DNA of 62,798 nt from Oscillospiraceae bacterium (GTDB taxonomy: Bacteria > Bacillota > Clostridia > Oscillospirales > Oscillospiraceae), in NCBI GenBank assembly GCA_009779845.1, contig WRBE01000007.1, forward strand, positions 1-62,798, given 5' to 3'. The notes below the pieces were generated by a model. It did no database searches, was not told the origin of the DNA, and saw nothing but the letters and a program-made list of their open reading frames with translations. Position numbers and translations under genes: made by a program. Below, in pieces: positions 1-8,092 of this stretch. Position 1 is the stretch's first letter. Each line of letters begins with the position of its first letter.

Positions 1-593
1 AAGGGGATTTTCCGGCGGCTGGAGCGTTGGATATTCTTAAAATTCACAAAAATCCCTTGAGCCGTTTCCGGACGCAAGTAGACCTCGGCGGCGGTGTCCT
101 CGTTGACGCCTTGAAAGGTTTTGAACATCATGTTAAACTTCCGAATGGGCGTAAAGTCCCGCTTACCGCAGTGGATACAGGGAATGTTATGCTCCACCAA
201 GTAGGCCGACATTTGGTCGTTGTCCATGGCTTCTACGTTGATACCTTCAATATGTTCGGCGACATTAAAAGTTTCAATCAACTGATCCGCCCGATGGCGC
301 ATTTTACAGCTTTTACAATCAATCAGCGGGTCGTTAAAATTCACCACATGGCCAGAGGCCACCCAGACCTGCCGATTCATGAGGATGGCGGAATCTAAGC
401 CCACATTATACGGACTCTCCTGTACAAACTTTTTCCACCAAGCCTGCTTGACATTATTTTTGAGTTCCACCCCCAACGGGCCGTAATCCCAAGTGTTTGC
501 AAGGCCGCCGTAGATTTCGCTACCGGCATAAATGAACCCTCTGCCCTTACATAAGGCCACGATTTTTTCCATAGATTTGTCTAAATTTTGCAT
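1..593 (-). CDS. glyS: Glycyl-tRNA synthetase, N-terminal part (cut by window edge)
   Basis: Charges tRNA-Gly in the cytoplasm. Only the first 197 residues lie in the window. The reading on the minus strand starts at an ATG (591-593) with GGAGG about 9 bases upstream and gives the class II, alpha-2 (eukaryote/archaea-like) GlyRS N-terminus: an EIYGG-L-N-WDYGPLG block near residues 26-40, and a zinc-knuckle-like CKSCK and CIHCGK pair. LRPETAQGIF (motif 2 region) is seen close to the window edge. It is divergent from mnmG, with only about 90 bases between the starts. A tRNA-Gly(GCC) gene lies at 9.3 kb. This is not the alpha2-beta2 GlyQS form. Identification is secure; the missing C-terminus is only a window effect. 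Confidence 0.95.
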   Translation of the reverse strand, partial: MQNLDKSMEKIVALCKGRGFIYAGSEIYGGLANTWDYGPLGVELKNNVKQAWWKKFVQESPYNVGLDSAILMNRQVWVASGHVVNFNDPLIDCKSCKMRHRADQLIETFNVAEHIEGINVEAMDNDQMSAYLVEHNIPCIHCGKRDFTPIRKFNMMFKTFQGVNEDTAAEVYLRPETAQGIFVNFKNIQRSSRRKIP

Positions 594-609
594 CCCATTA
601 TCCTCCGCA

Positions 610-641
610 TTGCTTTTTCAATGTGGATAGTATACTATAAT
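610..641 (+). promoter_or_regulatory. Divergent promoter region between glyS and mnmG
   Basis: The short gap holds TTGCTT at 610-615 and overlapping TATACT (631-636) and TATAAT (636-641) boxes. The tract is close to palindromic, so a -10 box can be read on both strands, which suits divergent glyS and mnmG. Spacing to the -35 candidate is not ideal (15 or 20), so exact elements are uncertain. Confidence 0.45.
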
Positions 642-685
642 AGAGGCTTTTGAACAAGGGTTTTCTCAGGAAAGGACGAATCACC

Positions 686-2551
686 ATGAACTTTATCGCC
701 GGACAATGCGATATTGCCGTCATCGGGGCGGGCCATGCGGGCATTGAAGCGGCCCTCGCTGCGGCCCGGATGGGGCTAGATACCATCTGCTTTGCGATCA
801 ATCTGGACTCTGTTGGCAACATGCCCTGTAACCCAGCCATCGGCGGCACGGGAAAGGGGCACTTGGTGCGGGAATTAGACGCCCTTGGCGGCGAGATGGG
901 CCGTGGGGCAGATAAGGCCTGCATCCAATATCGGATGTTGGGGGTGTCGAAAGGTCCCGCAGTCCGGTCGCTCCGTGCCCAAGCGGATCGCCGGACATAT
1001 CAGGCGGTGATGAAACATACTGTGGAACAACAGGAACATCTGCTACTCAAACAGGCGGAAATTGTATCCATTGAGGTAGAAGATGGCCGGGTGGTCAGTG
1101 TGACCACACACACAGGGGCCGTCTATACCTGTCGGGCCGCTATCATCGCCACAGGCACGTTTTTGAAAGGCCGTATCATCGTAGGCGAATATGAGCAAGA
1201 CGGCGGGCCGGATGGTATGTTTGCAGCCATAGAGTTGTCTGATTGTCTGGCACGGTTAGGCGTTCCCTTACAACGCTTCAAAACCGGAACCCCGCCACGG
1301 GTGTCCGCCCGCAGTGTGGATTTCGATGAGATGGAGGTGCAACCCGGCGACCCCATGCCGGAGGCGTTTTCTTTCTCCACCACACACCCGCCGGAAAACA
1401 AGGTGGTCTGTCACCTGACTTATACCAACGAAGAGACCCACAACATCATCCGAAAAAATCTCCACCGCAGTCCCATGTATGCGGGCCGGATGGAGGGCGT
1501 GGGGGCACGATACTGCCCGTCTATCGAGGACAAGGTAGTGCGGTTTGCGGATAAAAAGCGGCACCAGTTGTTTGTGGAACCCATGGGCCTAGACACGGAC
1601 GAGCTGTATATTCAGGGGTTTAGCTCTTCCTTGCCAGAAGATGTGCAAATCCAAATGCTTCACACCATCCCCGGCCTGACCAGGGCGGAGATTATGCGCC
1701 CTGCTTATGCCATTGAATACGACTGTATCGACCCCACAGCCCTGCGCCTCACCCTAGAGACCAAAGCCGTATCCGGCCTTTATGGTGCCGGACAGTTCAA
1801 CGGCTCTTCCGGCTACGAAGAAGCGGCAGTACAAGGCTATGTGGCGGGGGTGAATGCGGCCTTGCAGATCAAAGGCGAGCCACCTCTCATCATCCGGCGT
1901 GACCAAGGCTATATTGGGGCGTTGATTGACGATTTGGTCACCCGCGGCACCAGCGAACCCTACCGCATGATGACCAGCCGAACCGAATATCGGCTTCTGC
2001 ACCGGCAAGATAACGCAGACCAACGCCTCACCGCTATCGGCCACCGGGTAGGGTTGGTGTCAGATGAGACTTTTGCCGCAGTAGAGGAAAAATATGTCGC
2101 AGTGACAGCGGAAATTGCACGGCTGGGGGCAACCTATCTACCACCCTCACAAAAACTAACAGCATTTTTGGAAGCCAAACACACCGCTGTCCCTGTCTCC
2201 GGGATCAGCCTAGCGGCTCTGCTCCGGCGACCAGAAATTTCCTGCGCCGACCTCTCCCCCTTTGATCCAAACCGTCTGGCCTTAGATTACAGGGTGCAAG
2301 AACAGATAGAAATCGCCATTAAATACGAGGGCTACATCCAGCGGCAAGCCCGGCAGATTGAGGCATTCTCCAAGGCCGAAGAAAAGCGCATCCCGCCGGA
2401 GATTGACTACGACCAAATTCAGGGTCTCCGGTTGGAGGCACGGCAAAAACTGGGGCAAATTCGCCCACAAAATTTGGGGCAGGCCAGTCGGATTTCCGGT
2501 GTGAGTGCGGCGGATTTGACGGCGCTTATGATTTGGTTGGAGCAGAAGTAG
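686..2551 (+). CDS. mnmG: tRNA uridine-5-carboxymethylaminomethyl modification enzyme MnmG
   Basis: FAD enzyme that, with MnmE, builds cmnm5 on the wobble uridine of several tRNAs. The N-terminal Rossmann motif is [11 protein letters not shown]. The family signatures [23 protein letters not shown] and [10 protein letters not shown] are all present, and the 621-residue length is normal. I chose the ATG at 686, not the upstream in-frame ATG at 650, because AGGAAAGG at 668-675 is well placed for 686 and the protein then starts at the usual distance from the FAD motif. The later steps of the same modification pathway (mnmL, mnmM) are encoded at 13.3-14.8 kb. The stop codon is followed by a repeat fragment, a MITE-like element and then the terminator. 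Confidence 0.97.
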   Translation: MNFIAGQCDIAVIGAGHAGIEAALAAARMGLDTICFAINLDSVGNMPCNPAIGGTGKGHLVRELDALGGEMGRGADKACIQYRMLGVSKGPAVRSLRAQADRRTYQAVMKHTVEQQEHLLLKQAEIVSIEVEDGRVVSVTTHTGAVYTCRAAIIATGTFLKGRIIVGEYEQDGGPDGMFAAIELSDCLARLGVPLQRFKTGTPPRVSARSVDFDEMEVQPGDPMPEAFSFSTTHPPENKVVCHLTYTNEETHNIIRKNLHRSPMYAGRMEGVGARYCPSIEDKVVRFADKKRHQLFVEPMGLDTDELYIQGFSSSLPEDVQIQMLHTIPGLTRAEIMRPAYAIEYDCIDPTALRLTLETKAVSGLYGAGQFNGSSGYEEAAVQGYVAGVNAALQIKGEPPLIIRRDQGYIGALIDDLVTRGTSEPYRMMTSRTEYRLLHRQDNADQRLTAIGHRVGLVSDETFAAVEEKYVAVTAEIARLGATYLPPSQKLTAFLEAKHTAVPVSGISLAALLRRPEISCADLSPFDPNRLALDYRVQEQIEIAIKYEGYIQRQARQIEAFSKAEEKRIPPEIDYDQIQGLRLEARQKLGQIRPQNLGQASRISGVSAADLTALMIWLEQK

Positions 2552-2555
2552 TGGT

Positions 2556-2605
2556 GGTGTTCGGCACTGCCGCCGGATTGGTGTGCCATTGAAATGCGCT
2601 CACAG
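2556..2605 (-). repeat. Fragment of the dispersed intergenic repeat
   Basis: Read on the minus strand this 50-base stretch gives ERISMAHQSGG, matching the ERISIAHPPGG and ERISIEHPAGG blocks of the long repeat copies at 53.5 and 39.4 kb. The fragment ends where the MITE-like element at 2609-2768 begins, so it is probably a truncated copy. Confidence 0.6.
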
Positions 2606-2608
2606 CTA

Positions 2609-2768
2609 GATAGTGTGGACATAAGATGAAAGCGTCCGCTTTTTGGCGGATTTTCCGCCATGCTGTGTTAAATTTTCTTGCCTTGCGTCAGCAACCCTGC
2701 GAAAATTTGCCTTGCATAGCGAAAAATCCACTCAAAAATCGAACAGTTTATCTCATGTCCACACTATC
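2609..2768. mobile_element. MITE-like element with terminal inverted repeats and TA flanks
   Basis: A 160-base non-coding segment whose ends are inverted repeats: GATAGTGTGGACAT at the left and its exact complement at the right, with weaker pairing further in. Each end is flanked by TA (2607-2608 and 2769-2770), the target duplication made by IS630/Tc1-mariner type elements. The segment lies between the mnmG stop codon and its terminator. No transposase is inside, so it would be non-autonomous. Confidence 0.65.
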
Positions 2769-2803
2769 TAGGGAGATAACATCGTTATCTCCCTAGCTTT
2801 ATT
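2768..2803 (+). terminator. Rho-independent terminator of mnmG
   Basis: A perfect 13-bp stem (2768-2780 with 2784-2796) with a 3-base loop is followed by CTTTATTT. It is displaced about 215 bases from the mnmG stop by the intervening repeat material. Confidence 0.75.
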
Positions 2804-2887
2804 TGGCAGATTTTGAGAATCTTGTTTCCGAAGCAATCTTTCCGTTTTCTGGGACAAACTAAAGAAAACGAAACGGAGTGATTTGTG

Positions 2888-4843
2888 ATGAAACGGTTTA
2901 TTTCCCTATTGTTGGGCGGTTTGTTACTAGTTTTTGGTGCGGCCCCTGCCCTTGCCCACCAGTCGGTACGATTGCAGGACGACTTTTATGAGGCGGTCAA
3001 TGAGCGGTGGTTGCAGGCGGCAGAATTGCCCGGTGACATGCCCGCCATCAGTGGGTTTTGGGAACTGAGTCGGCAGGTTTCTGCCCAGTTACAAGCCGAT
3101 TTTAATGAGATGAATCGGCAGGATACCACAGGGCCGCTGGGTCAGTTTTTGGCTTACTACGACATGGCTTCCGACTATCAAACTCGTGATGCAGTAGGCG
3201 GGGCACCTTTGGCGGCTTATATTGAACGGATTCAAGCACTGACAAGCCTTGCTGAGTTGGATGAACACCTTGCAGACTGGGTGCGGGACTGTATGCCATT
3301 GCCCATATCGCTTCATGTAAGCCCAGACATGGGCAATGCCCAGCAACATGCGGTGTATATCAGTGACCCCGGCTTATTTTTACCGGATGCGAGTTATTAT
3401 AGTGCCCCCCTGGGGCAAGAACTGCTTCAGGTGTTCATGGACACTGGCCAAGCGCTGTTGACCCTTGCCGGAGTACCGAATCCGACAGCGGTCATGACAG
3501 ATGCCTTGGCCTTTGATGCGTTGCTGGTACCTTATGCTAAAACCGCCGCTGAGGCCGGTGCCTATCCTCAAATGTACAATCCCATGGATATGGATGCGTT
3601 TTCTTCCCTTGGCGGCGTGATTTGTTTCGACCGCCTGTTGCAAAACCTGCTGGGCCAGCGTCCGGCGGAGGTCGTGGTGATGAATCCCCGGTATATTGCA
3701 GCTTTTTCAAAGCTAGTCACGGAAGAGACGTTCCCACAGCTCCAGCACTGGATGCTGGTCAATACGGTGTTCCATTTGGCGGGGTATTTAGACCAAGCGT
3801 TTTTGCACACGGTCTCGGCTTACCAGCGGGCTTTGACGGGCCAAACACAAAGCACAAACCCGGCAGAACTTGCGTTTTTGCTGGCCACCGGCACCTTCGG
3901 CGGTGTGGTGGGCGATTATTACGGCAGAACTTATTTCGGCGAAGATGCCAGACAAGACGTGCTTGCCTTGACCGATACGCTCATCGACACCTTTAAAGCC
4001 CGCCTAACGCGAAACGACTGGTTGAGTTCAGAGACCATTCAAGCCGCCATGCAAAAGCTGGACACACTGGTGGTCAACATCGGCTATCCAGACGAAATGG
4101 ACCCCATGTACCACCAATTTCAAGTAGTTTCCGCCCAAGAGGGCGGCACACTGTTAGATAACACCATGGCTTTTGCACAAATCGCCCGAGCGGAAAATTT
4201 CGCCCAGTACAGCAACCCCGTCAACCGTCACGCTTGGAATATGACCGCCCACACGGTAAACGCCCAATATAACCCGGTGGCCCACGCCATTACGTTTCCG
4301 GCGGCACTGTTGCAAGCACCCTTTTACAGTCCGCATCAGTCTGCGGGTGAGAATTATGGCGGCATCGGCACAGTGATTGCCCATGAGATTACCCACGCTT
4401 TTGATCATAACGGTGCCCAATTTGACGCCTCCGGCAGTCTTCATAACTGGTGGAGTGAGGCGGATTTCCTCGCCTTTGATTTGAAAACACAGGCCATGAT
4501 CGCCCTCTTCGACGGTGTACCCCATGGAAGCGGGTCTCTGTGCGGCCGGATGACCGTCACCGAAAACACCGCCGATGCCGGCGGACTGGGCTGTGCGCTG
4601 GAGGCCCTGCAAGTACTGCCGGCTTCCGATTTGGAGGCGTTTTTCTACAATTGGGCCACCATCTGGCGCAATATCGCCACACCGGCGTATACGGATTTAC
4701 TACTGGCCTTAGATGTCCACGCACCGGGAAAGGTGCGGGCCAATCTGCAACTTGGAAATCTAGACATCTTTTATGAAATCTTCGGGGTAACCGAAGAGGA
4801 CGGGATGTATATCCCGACAGAACGCCGGGTGGTCATCTGGTAG
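2888..4843 (+). CDS. M13 family (neprilysin/PepO-like) zinc metallopeptidase, secreted
   Basis: Secreted zinc endopeptidase of 651 residues. The N-terminus is a signal peptide (hydrophobic LLLGGLLLVFG then APALA-H). The catalytic motif HEITHAFDHNG is near residue 500 and the second zinc ligand motif ENTADAGGL lies about 60 residues later, both diagnostic for M13. The usual C-terminal CxxW is not seen; the protein ends ERRVVIW. I chose the ATG at 2888 (GGAG at 2875-2878) over the adjacent GTG. It stands alone in its orientation until the Cys-rich peptide gene about 90 bases downstream. The substrate is unknown; processing of secreted peptides is plausible but not shown. Confidence 0.9.
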   Translation: MKRFISLLLGGLLLVFGAAPALAHQSVRLQDDFYEAVNERWLQAAELPGDMPAISGFWELSRQVSAQLQADFNEMNRQDTTGPLGQFLAYYDMASDYQTRDAVGGAPLAAYIERIQALTSLAELDEHLADWVRDCMPLPISLHVSPDMGNAQQHAVYISDPGLFLPDASYYSAPLGQELLQVFMDTGQALLTLAGVPNPTAVMTDALAFDALLVPYAKTAAEAGAYPQMYNPMDMDAFSSLGGVICFDRLLQNLLGQRPAEVVVMNPRYIAAFSKLVTEETFPQLQHWMLVNTVFHLAGYLDQAFLHTVSAYQRALTGQTQSTNPAELAFLLATGTFGGVVGDYYGRTYFGEDARQDVLALTDTLIDTFKARLTRNDWLSSETIQAAMQKLDTLVVNIGYPDEMDPMYHQFQVVSAQEGGTLLDNTMAFAQIARAENFAQYSNPVNRHAWNMTAHTVNAQYNPVAHAITFPAALLQAPFYSPHQSAGENYGGIGTVIAHEITHAFDHNGAQFDASGSLHNWWSEADFLAFDLKTQAMIALFDGVPHGSGSLCGRMTVTENTADAGGLGCALEALQVLPASDLEAFFYNWATIWRNIATPAYTDLLLALDVHAPGKVRANLQLGNLDIFYEIFGVTEEDGMYIPTERRVVIW

Positions 4844-4858
4844 CCGTGTCAAAACGCA

Positions 4859-4883
4859 CCCGCTACACATATACTGTAGCGGG
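4859..4883 (+). terminator. Hairpin after the M13 peptidase gene
   Basis: A 9-bp perfect stem (CCCGCTACA with TGTAGCGGG) with a 7-base loop lies 15 bases after the peptidase stop. No T-run follows, so it may be a weak terminator, an attenuator or an mRNA-stabilising structure ahead of the Cys-rich peptide gene. Confidence 0.45.
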
Positions 4884-4929
4884 CCAGACTATCCGGCCTG
4901 AAAAACAGAAGAAATGAGAGGTGCATAGT

Positions 4930-5067
4930 ATGTTACTTGGCTTATTGGCGGGTGCCGCTGTTGGCTGTGCCGTCTGCGGCGGAAACCGCCGGGGCTGTGG
5001 CTGCGGTTGCGGCTGTGGTTGTTGGGGCCGCAGCGGTTGCGGCGACTGGGGCTGTCGGCGCTGGTGA
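4930..5067 (+). CDS. Small Cys/Gly-rich peptide (45 residues)
   Basis: A 45-codon reading frame with ATG at 4930, AGAGG about 8 bases upstream and a TGA stop. The product has a hydrophobic start (MLLGLLAGAAVG) and then nine cysteines, five of them in an alternating Cys-Gly run near residues 23-31, ending in GCGDWGCRRW. It lies between a secreted M13 peptidase and a MATE exporter, 67 bases ahead of the exporter, with hairpins on both sides. I do not recognise a family. It could be a metal-binding peptide, a spore/coat-type Cys-rich peptide or a precursor peptide. The clean ribosome binding site and in-frame Cys-Gly periodicity support coding; the low-complexity GGCTGT repeat is the main reason for doubt. 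Confidence 0.6.
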   Translation: MLLGLLAGAAVGCAVCGGNRRGCGCGCGCGCWGRSGCGDWGCRRW

Positions 5068-5074
5068 CACAACA

Positions 5075-5097
5075 CGGGGCGGTTGGTGCGCCCCGTA
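5075..5097 (+). terminator. Hairpin between the Cys-rich peptide gene and the MATE gene
   Basis: ACGGGGCG pairs with CGCCCCGT over a 7-base loop, just after the peptide stop codon. There is no T-run; it may attenuate or separate the two genes. Confidence 0.4.
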
Positions 5098-5134
5098 CAT
5101 AGGGAACACCTAGCGTGAAAGGATTGCATCTCTC

Positions 5135-6490
5135 ATGCCTTATGACCTCACCAAAGACAACATCCCCCGCCTGTTAGCCCGGTTCGCTTGGCCCATGGTA
5201 CTCACAAACTTACTCCAGACCCTGTTCTCCCTCACCGATGTCCTGCTGGCAGGCCGGTTGTTGGGGGCGGACGCTATGGGTGCCGTGACCGTAGGCGGAC
5301 AGAGCATCTTATTCCTCACTACTTTTTCTCTGGGTCTTACCGCCGGGGGACAAATTCTCATCGCCCAACTCAAAGGGGCAGATGCCAAACAGGGCCAAGG
5401 CCAAGCGGCGGGGGCACTGTTTACCTTATCCCTATTGGTAGGGACTATCATGGCTCTCACCGGATTTTTCTTTGCCGCCCCTATCTTACAATTTCTTCAA
5501 ACCCCAGAGACGGCCTTGGCGAGTGCCAAACAGTACATGAAGCTCACATCGTTGGGCCTCCTATTCACCTTCGCCTATCACGCCGTGGCGGGAGTGCTCC
5601 GGGGCCTTGGTGATGCCAAAGGCCCTTTGATATTCGCCGCCGTGGCGGCAGTGCTCCATCTAGGGCTGGGGGTTTTGCTGGCGGGCGTGTGGGAGCTTGG
5701 TATTCTGGGCCTGGCCCTTGCCACCGTCATCGCACAGGCGGCAGCGGCTTTATTGGGTGCCGTGACCCTCTACATGCGGCGGCGCACGTTTGTGTTTGAT
5801 TTTCGTTTCAAAAGTTTTCTGCCGCCTTTGAGCAAAATCCGGCAAGTGCTACAAATCGGCATTCCCTTCGGTTTACAAATGGGGCTATTACAGCTTGCAA
5901 ACCTATTCATCACCCGTCTGGTCACGCCCCACGGCGTGGCGGCCACGGCGGCATTGGGGGCCGGTAGCCGGGTAACCAATATGTTGGTGATCCCCATGCT
6001 GGCAATCGGCAACGCCGCCTCTACCATCACAGGCCAAAACTTAGGCGCAAATCAGCCGAGCCGGGCCGACCAAGCCGTCCGCTGGGCGCTGGTGTATACC
6101 TTGGGGTTTGCGGTTCTTACCACGGCCCTCACCCTACTCTTCCCCGCCCGGTTCATCGACCTGTTTACCGACAATCCGGAGGTCGTCCAAATCGGCGTGA
6201 AATACCTGACCATCCTCGCTTGGTGCTATATCGGCCACGCCCTCCACTCCGGTTTTAACTCGGCCATCCTAGCCGCGGGGCTTACCCTTTACTCCCTCTT
6301 GTCCGCCGCCGCGGAAGGGCTGCTTGGCCGGATGGGGCTGACTTGGCTGTTCTCTGGTTTTTGGGGCCTGCCCGGTATCTTCACCGCCCAAGCCATCGCC
6401 CCTTACCTCTCTGCCGCCCTGTCGTTTTTCTTCTGGAAGCGTAACCGTTGGCGTCAAAAAGATATAGTTGACAAAATTCTACACGAATGA
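5135..6490 (+). CDS. MATE family multidrug/metabolite exporter
   Basis: Twelve-helix inner-membrane antiporter of 451 residues that exports drugs or metabolites using a cation gradient. The N-terminal FAWPMVLTNLLQTLFSLTDVLLAGRLLGADAMGA-V block is typical of MATE proteins, and the two pseudo-symmetric halves each begin with a similar loop (second near residue 237). AAAGGA sits about 13 bases before the ATG. It follows the Cys-rich peptide gene on the same strand, so co-transcription is possible. The substrate cannot be told from sequence. C-terminal tail KRNRWRQKD is basic and cytoplasmic. Confidence 0.93.
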   Translation: MPYDLTKDNIPRLLARFAWPMVLTNLLQTLFSLTDVLLAGRLLGADAMGAVTVGGQSILFLTTFSLGLTAGGQILIAQLKGADAKQGQGQAAGALFTLSLLVGTIMALTGFFFAAPILQFLQTPETALASAKQYMKLTSLGLLFTFAYHAVAGVLRGLGDAKGPLIFAAVAAVLHLGLGVLLAGVWELGILGLALATVIAQAAAALLGAVTLYMRRRTFVFDFRFKSFLPPLSKIRQVLQIGIPFGLQMGLLQLANLFITRLVTPHGVAATAALGAGSRVTNMLVIPMLAIGNAASTITGQNLGANQPSRADQAVRWALVYTLGFAVLTTALTLLFPARFIDLFTDNPEVVQIGVKYLTILAWCYIGHALHSGFNSAILAAGLTLYSLLSAAAEGLLGRMGLTWLFSGFWGLPGIFTAQAIAPYLSAALSFFFWKRNRWRQKDIVDKILHE

Positions 6491-6616
6491 TATTATGTTA
6501 AACGAAGCAGGCAGAAACAACAAATATTTTGCGTTCAAAATTTGTTTTCATTTCCGTAAAAGAAGAGTAACATCTTCAGGATATACTGTCTGCATCCCAC
6601 TTCCCTAACACACCAC

Positions 6617-6660
6617 TGCCCCTCTGCTGAAGGTCGGAATACCGATTCAGCAGAGGGGCA
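6617..6660. terminator. Long hairpin between convergent MATE and lipoprotein genes
   Basis: A perfect 15-bp stem (6617-6631 with 6646-6660), with a further TCGG/CCGA pairing in the loop. It sits between two convergent genes and could end both transcripts, although neither side has a clear T-run. Confidence 0.6.
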
Positions 6661-6680
6661 GACCAATTATGGGAAAAGTG

Positions 6681-7226
6681 CTAACACATAACAACGGCTA
6701 ATTCAGGGGCACCGTTTACATCATTGAAATAATAGTAGTCAGTTAAGATTGTATAATCACCGTCACGACTGAACGGATTTCGCTCTGCGCCTGCCCACAT
6801 GTCCGACCACATGTTATAGTCTTCGATTGATTGCCTAAACCTAATTGCCACCTGATAGCGCACAGAATCTGATAAGTCGATATAGGTGTGAGAAAAGTCT
6901 AGTGCTATGCTGTCTCTATCCCTGTCAACTCTTTGTGCGGAAATCACTTGGGGGTTTCCTTCGCCCCAGTCCCCTACTTGAAATTGCGGTTGGAGTGCGG
7001 TTTGGATTTGCTCAATGGTGTAGGTCCCCGGTGGTTCTTCTGTTTCGTCTGATAAATCATCACTTAGCGTATCTGCTGCTGGAATCGGCTCTTCCTCTGG
7101 CACATCTGCCTCGACAGGCATCGGTTCCGGCTGAGGTGTCAGCTCAATCGCCGTACTTTCAGCGCAAGCCACCAACGCAACGCTCATCAGCGCAAATAGA
7201 ACTATCACTAAAATCCTCTTCTTCAT
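6681..7226 (-). CDS. Predicted lipoprotein of unknown function
   Basis: A 181-residue protein with a lipoprotein signal peptide: MKKR, a hydrophobic stretch, then the lipobox LVAC at residues 18-21. An acidic, proline-rich linker follows (about residues 25-70), then a compact domain of about 110 residues with several Trp and Tyr and a DYYYFND stretch near the C-terminus. GGAG precedes the ATG. It is a single gene convergent with the MATE gene. No family recognised; the acidic spacer suggests an outward-facing domain held off the membrane. Confidence 0.8.
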   Translation of the reverse strand: MKKRILVIVLFALMSVALVACAESTAIELTPQPEPMPVEADVPEEEPIPAADTLSDDLSDETEEPPGTYTIEQIQTALQPQFQVGDWGEGNPQVISAQRVDRDRDSIALDFSHTYIDLSDSVRYQVAIRFRQSIEDYNMWSDMWAGAERNPFSRDGDYTILTDYYYFNDVNGAPELAVVMC

Positions 7227-7303
7227 GTTTCATTCTCCTTATTCACTCTTTATGTTTGAATCAGTTCTATGGGCTTAGACGATTTGTTCCACCGGTTTGT
7301 TCC

Positions 7304-7333
7304 ATCCAACTCAAATTATAATTTGAGTTGGAT
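7304..7333. repeat. Perfect 13-bp palindrome with a 4-base loop
   Basis: ATCCAACTCAAAT at 7304-7316 is the exact complement of 7321-7333, with TATA between. It lies between the lipoprotein start and the mgtC-like stop. No T-run follows on either strand, so an operator or attenuator is as likely as a terminator. Confidence 0.5.
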
Positions 7334-7379
7334 CGAGTAATCTCTACGTCACCACACCAGCCAAATCAAAACAGCGTGG

Positions 7380-8081
7380 CTACACCTCTTCTGCAAACCC
7401 AACATAGGAAATCTCATTTAATTCCGCCAGCAGCTCATAATGCACCCGGCGGGCGGGCATCAATAGGGAGAGCAAAATTGCCGCTTGGCTCTGGCTCTCA
7501 TGCTTGGGCCGGATAATTTCCATATAAGTCACCTTGTGTCCATGCTCTCGAATATAGTCGAGAAGCTGATAGATACCGCTGGGCTCGGTAAGTTCTACAT
7601 AGAGATCCACCGTCCGGGATTTGCTGAGTAGCCGCCGATCCACCTTGTGCATCCCCAGCGTGATAAACAGAATAAACACCATCCCGATGAACGCCCCGGC
7701 ATAAAAGCCCACCCCGATGGCGAGACCCATACAAGCACTGGCCCAGAGGCTGGCCGCCGTGGTGAGGCCCTGTACCTGCCGATCCCGGGTGATAATAATT
7801 GTCCCCGCACCGAGAAAGCCGATCCCGCTAATCACCTGCGCCCCCATCCGGGCAGGGTCAGAGGCAGAGAATATGCCCGTCATGTACTCATTGGTAATCA
7901 TCACCAAGGCCGAACCGAGACAGACCAACATATACGTCCGCATCCCGGCAGGGCGGCCCTTAAACCTGCGCTCTAACCCGATAATGCCGCCTAATAAAAT
8001 GGCCAAAGTCAGGCGCACGAAGATAGAGACGGGGCTTAACGTGTGGAGACAGTGACCAAAAAAGCATAGGTTTTGAAACAT
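7380..8081 (-). CDS. MgtC/SapB family membrane protein
   Basis: Inner-membrane protein of 233 residues. It shows the MgtC core: RLTLAILLGGIIGLERRFKGRPAGMRTYMLVCLGSA, then RMGAQVISGIGFLGAGTI and GLTTAASLWASACMGLAIG, about four membrane segments, followed by an ACT-like soluble C-terminus (from about residue 150). AGGAGG lies 7 bases before the ATG and overlaps the end of mutY, so it is likely translated from the mutY transcript. MgtC proteins are linked to Mg2+ limitation and membrane energetics; the exact role here is not shown. Confidence 0.9.
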   Translation of the reverse strand: MFQNLCFFGHCLHTLSPVSIFVRLTLAILLGGIIGLERRFKGRPAGMRTYMLVCLGSALVMITNEYMTGIFSASDPARMGAQVISGIGFLGAGTIIITRDRQVQGLTTAASLWASACMGLAIGVGFYAGAFIGMVFILFITLGMHKVDRRLLSKSRTVDLYVELTEPSGIYQLLDYIREHGHKVTYMEIIRPKHESQSQAAILLSLLMPARRVHYELLAELNEISYVGFAEEV

Positions 8082-8092
8082 GACAAGCCCTC

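Noticed and set aside
2606-2796. CRISPR or riboswitch reading of the structured mnmG downstream region
   Set aside because: There is only one inverted pair plus one terminator hairpin and no spaced direct repeats; a MITE-like element next to a terminator explains it.
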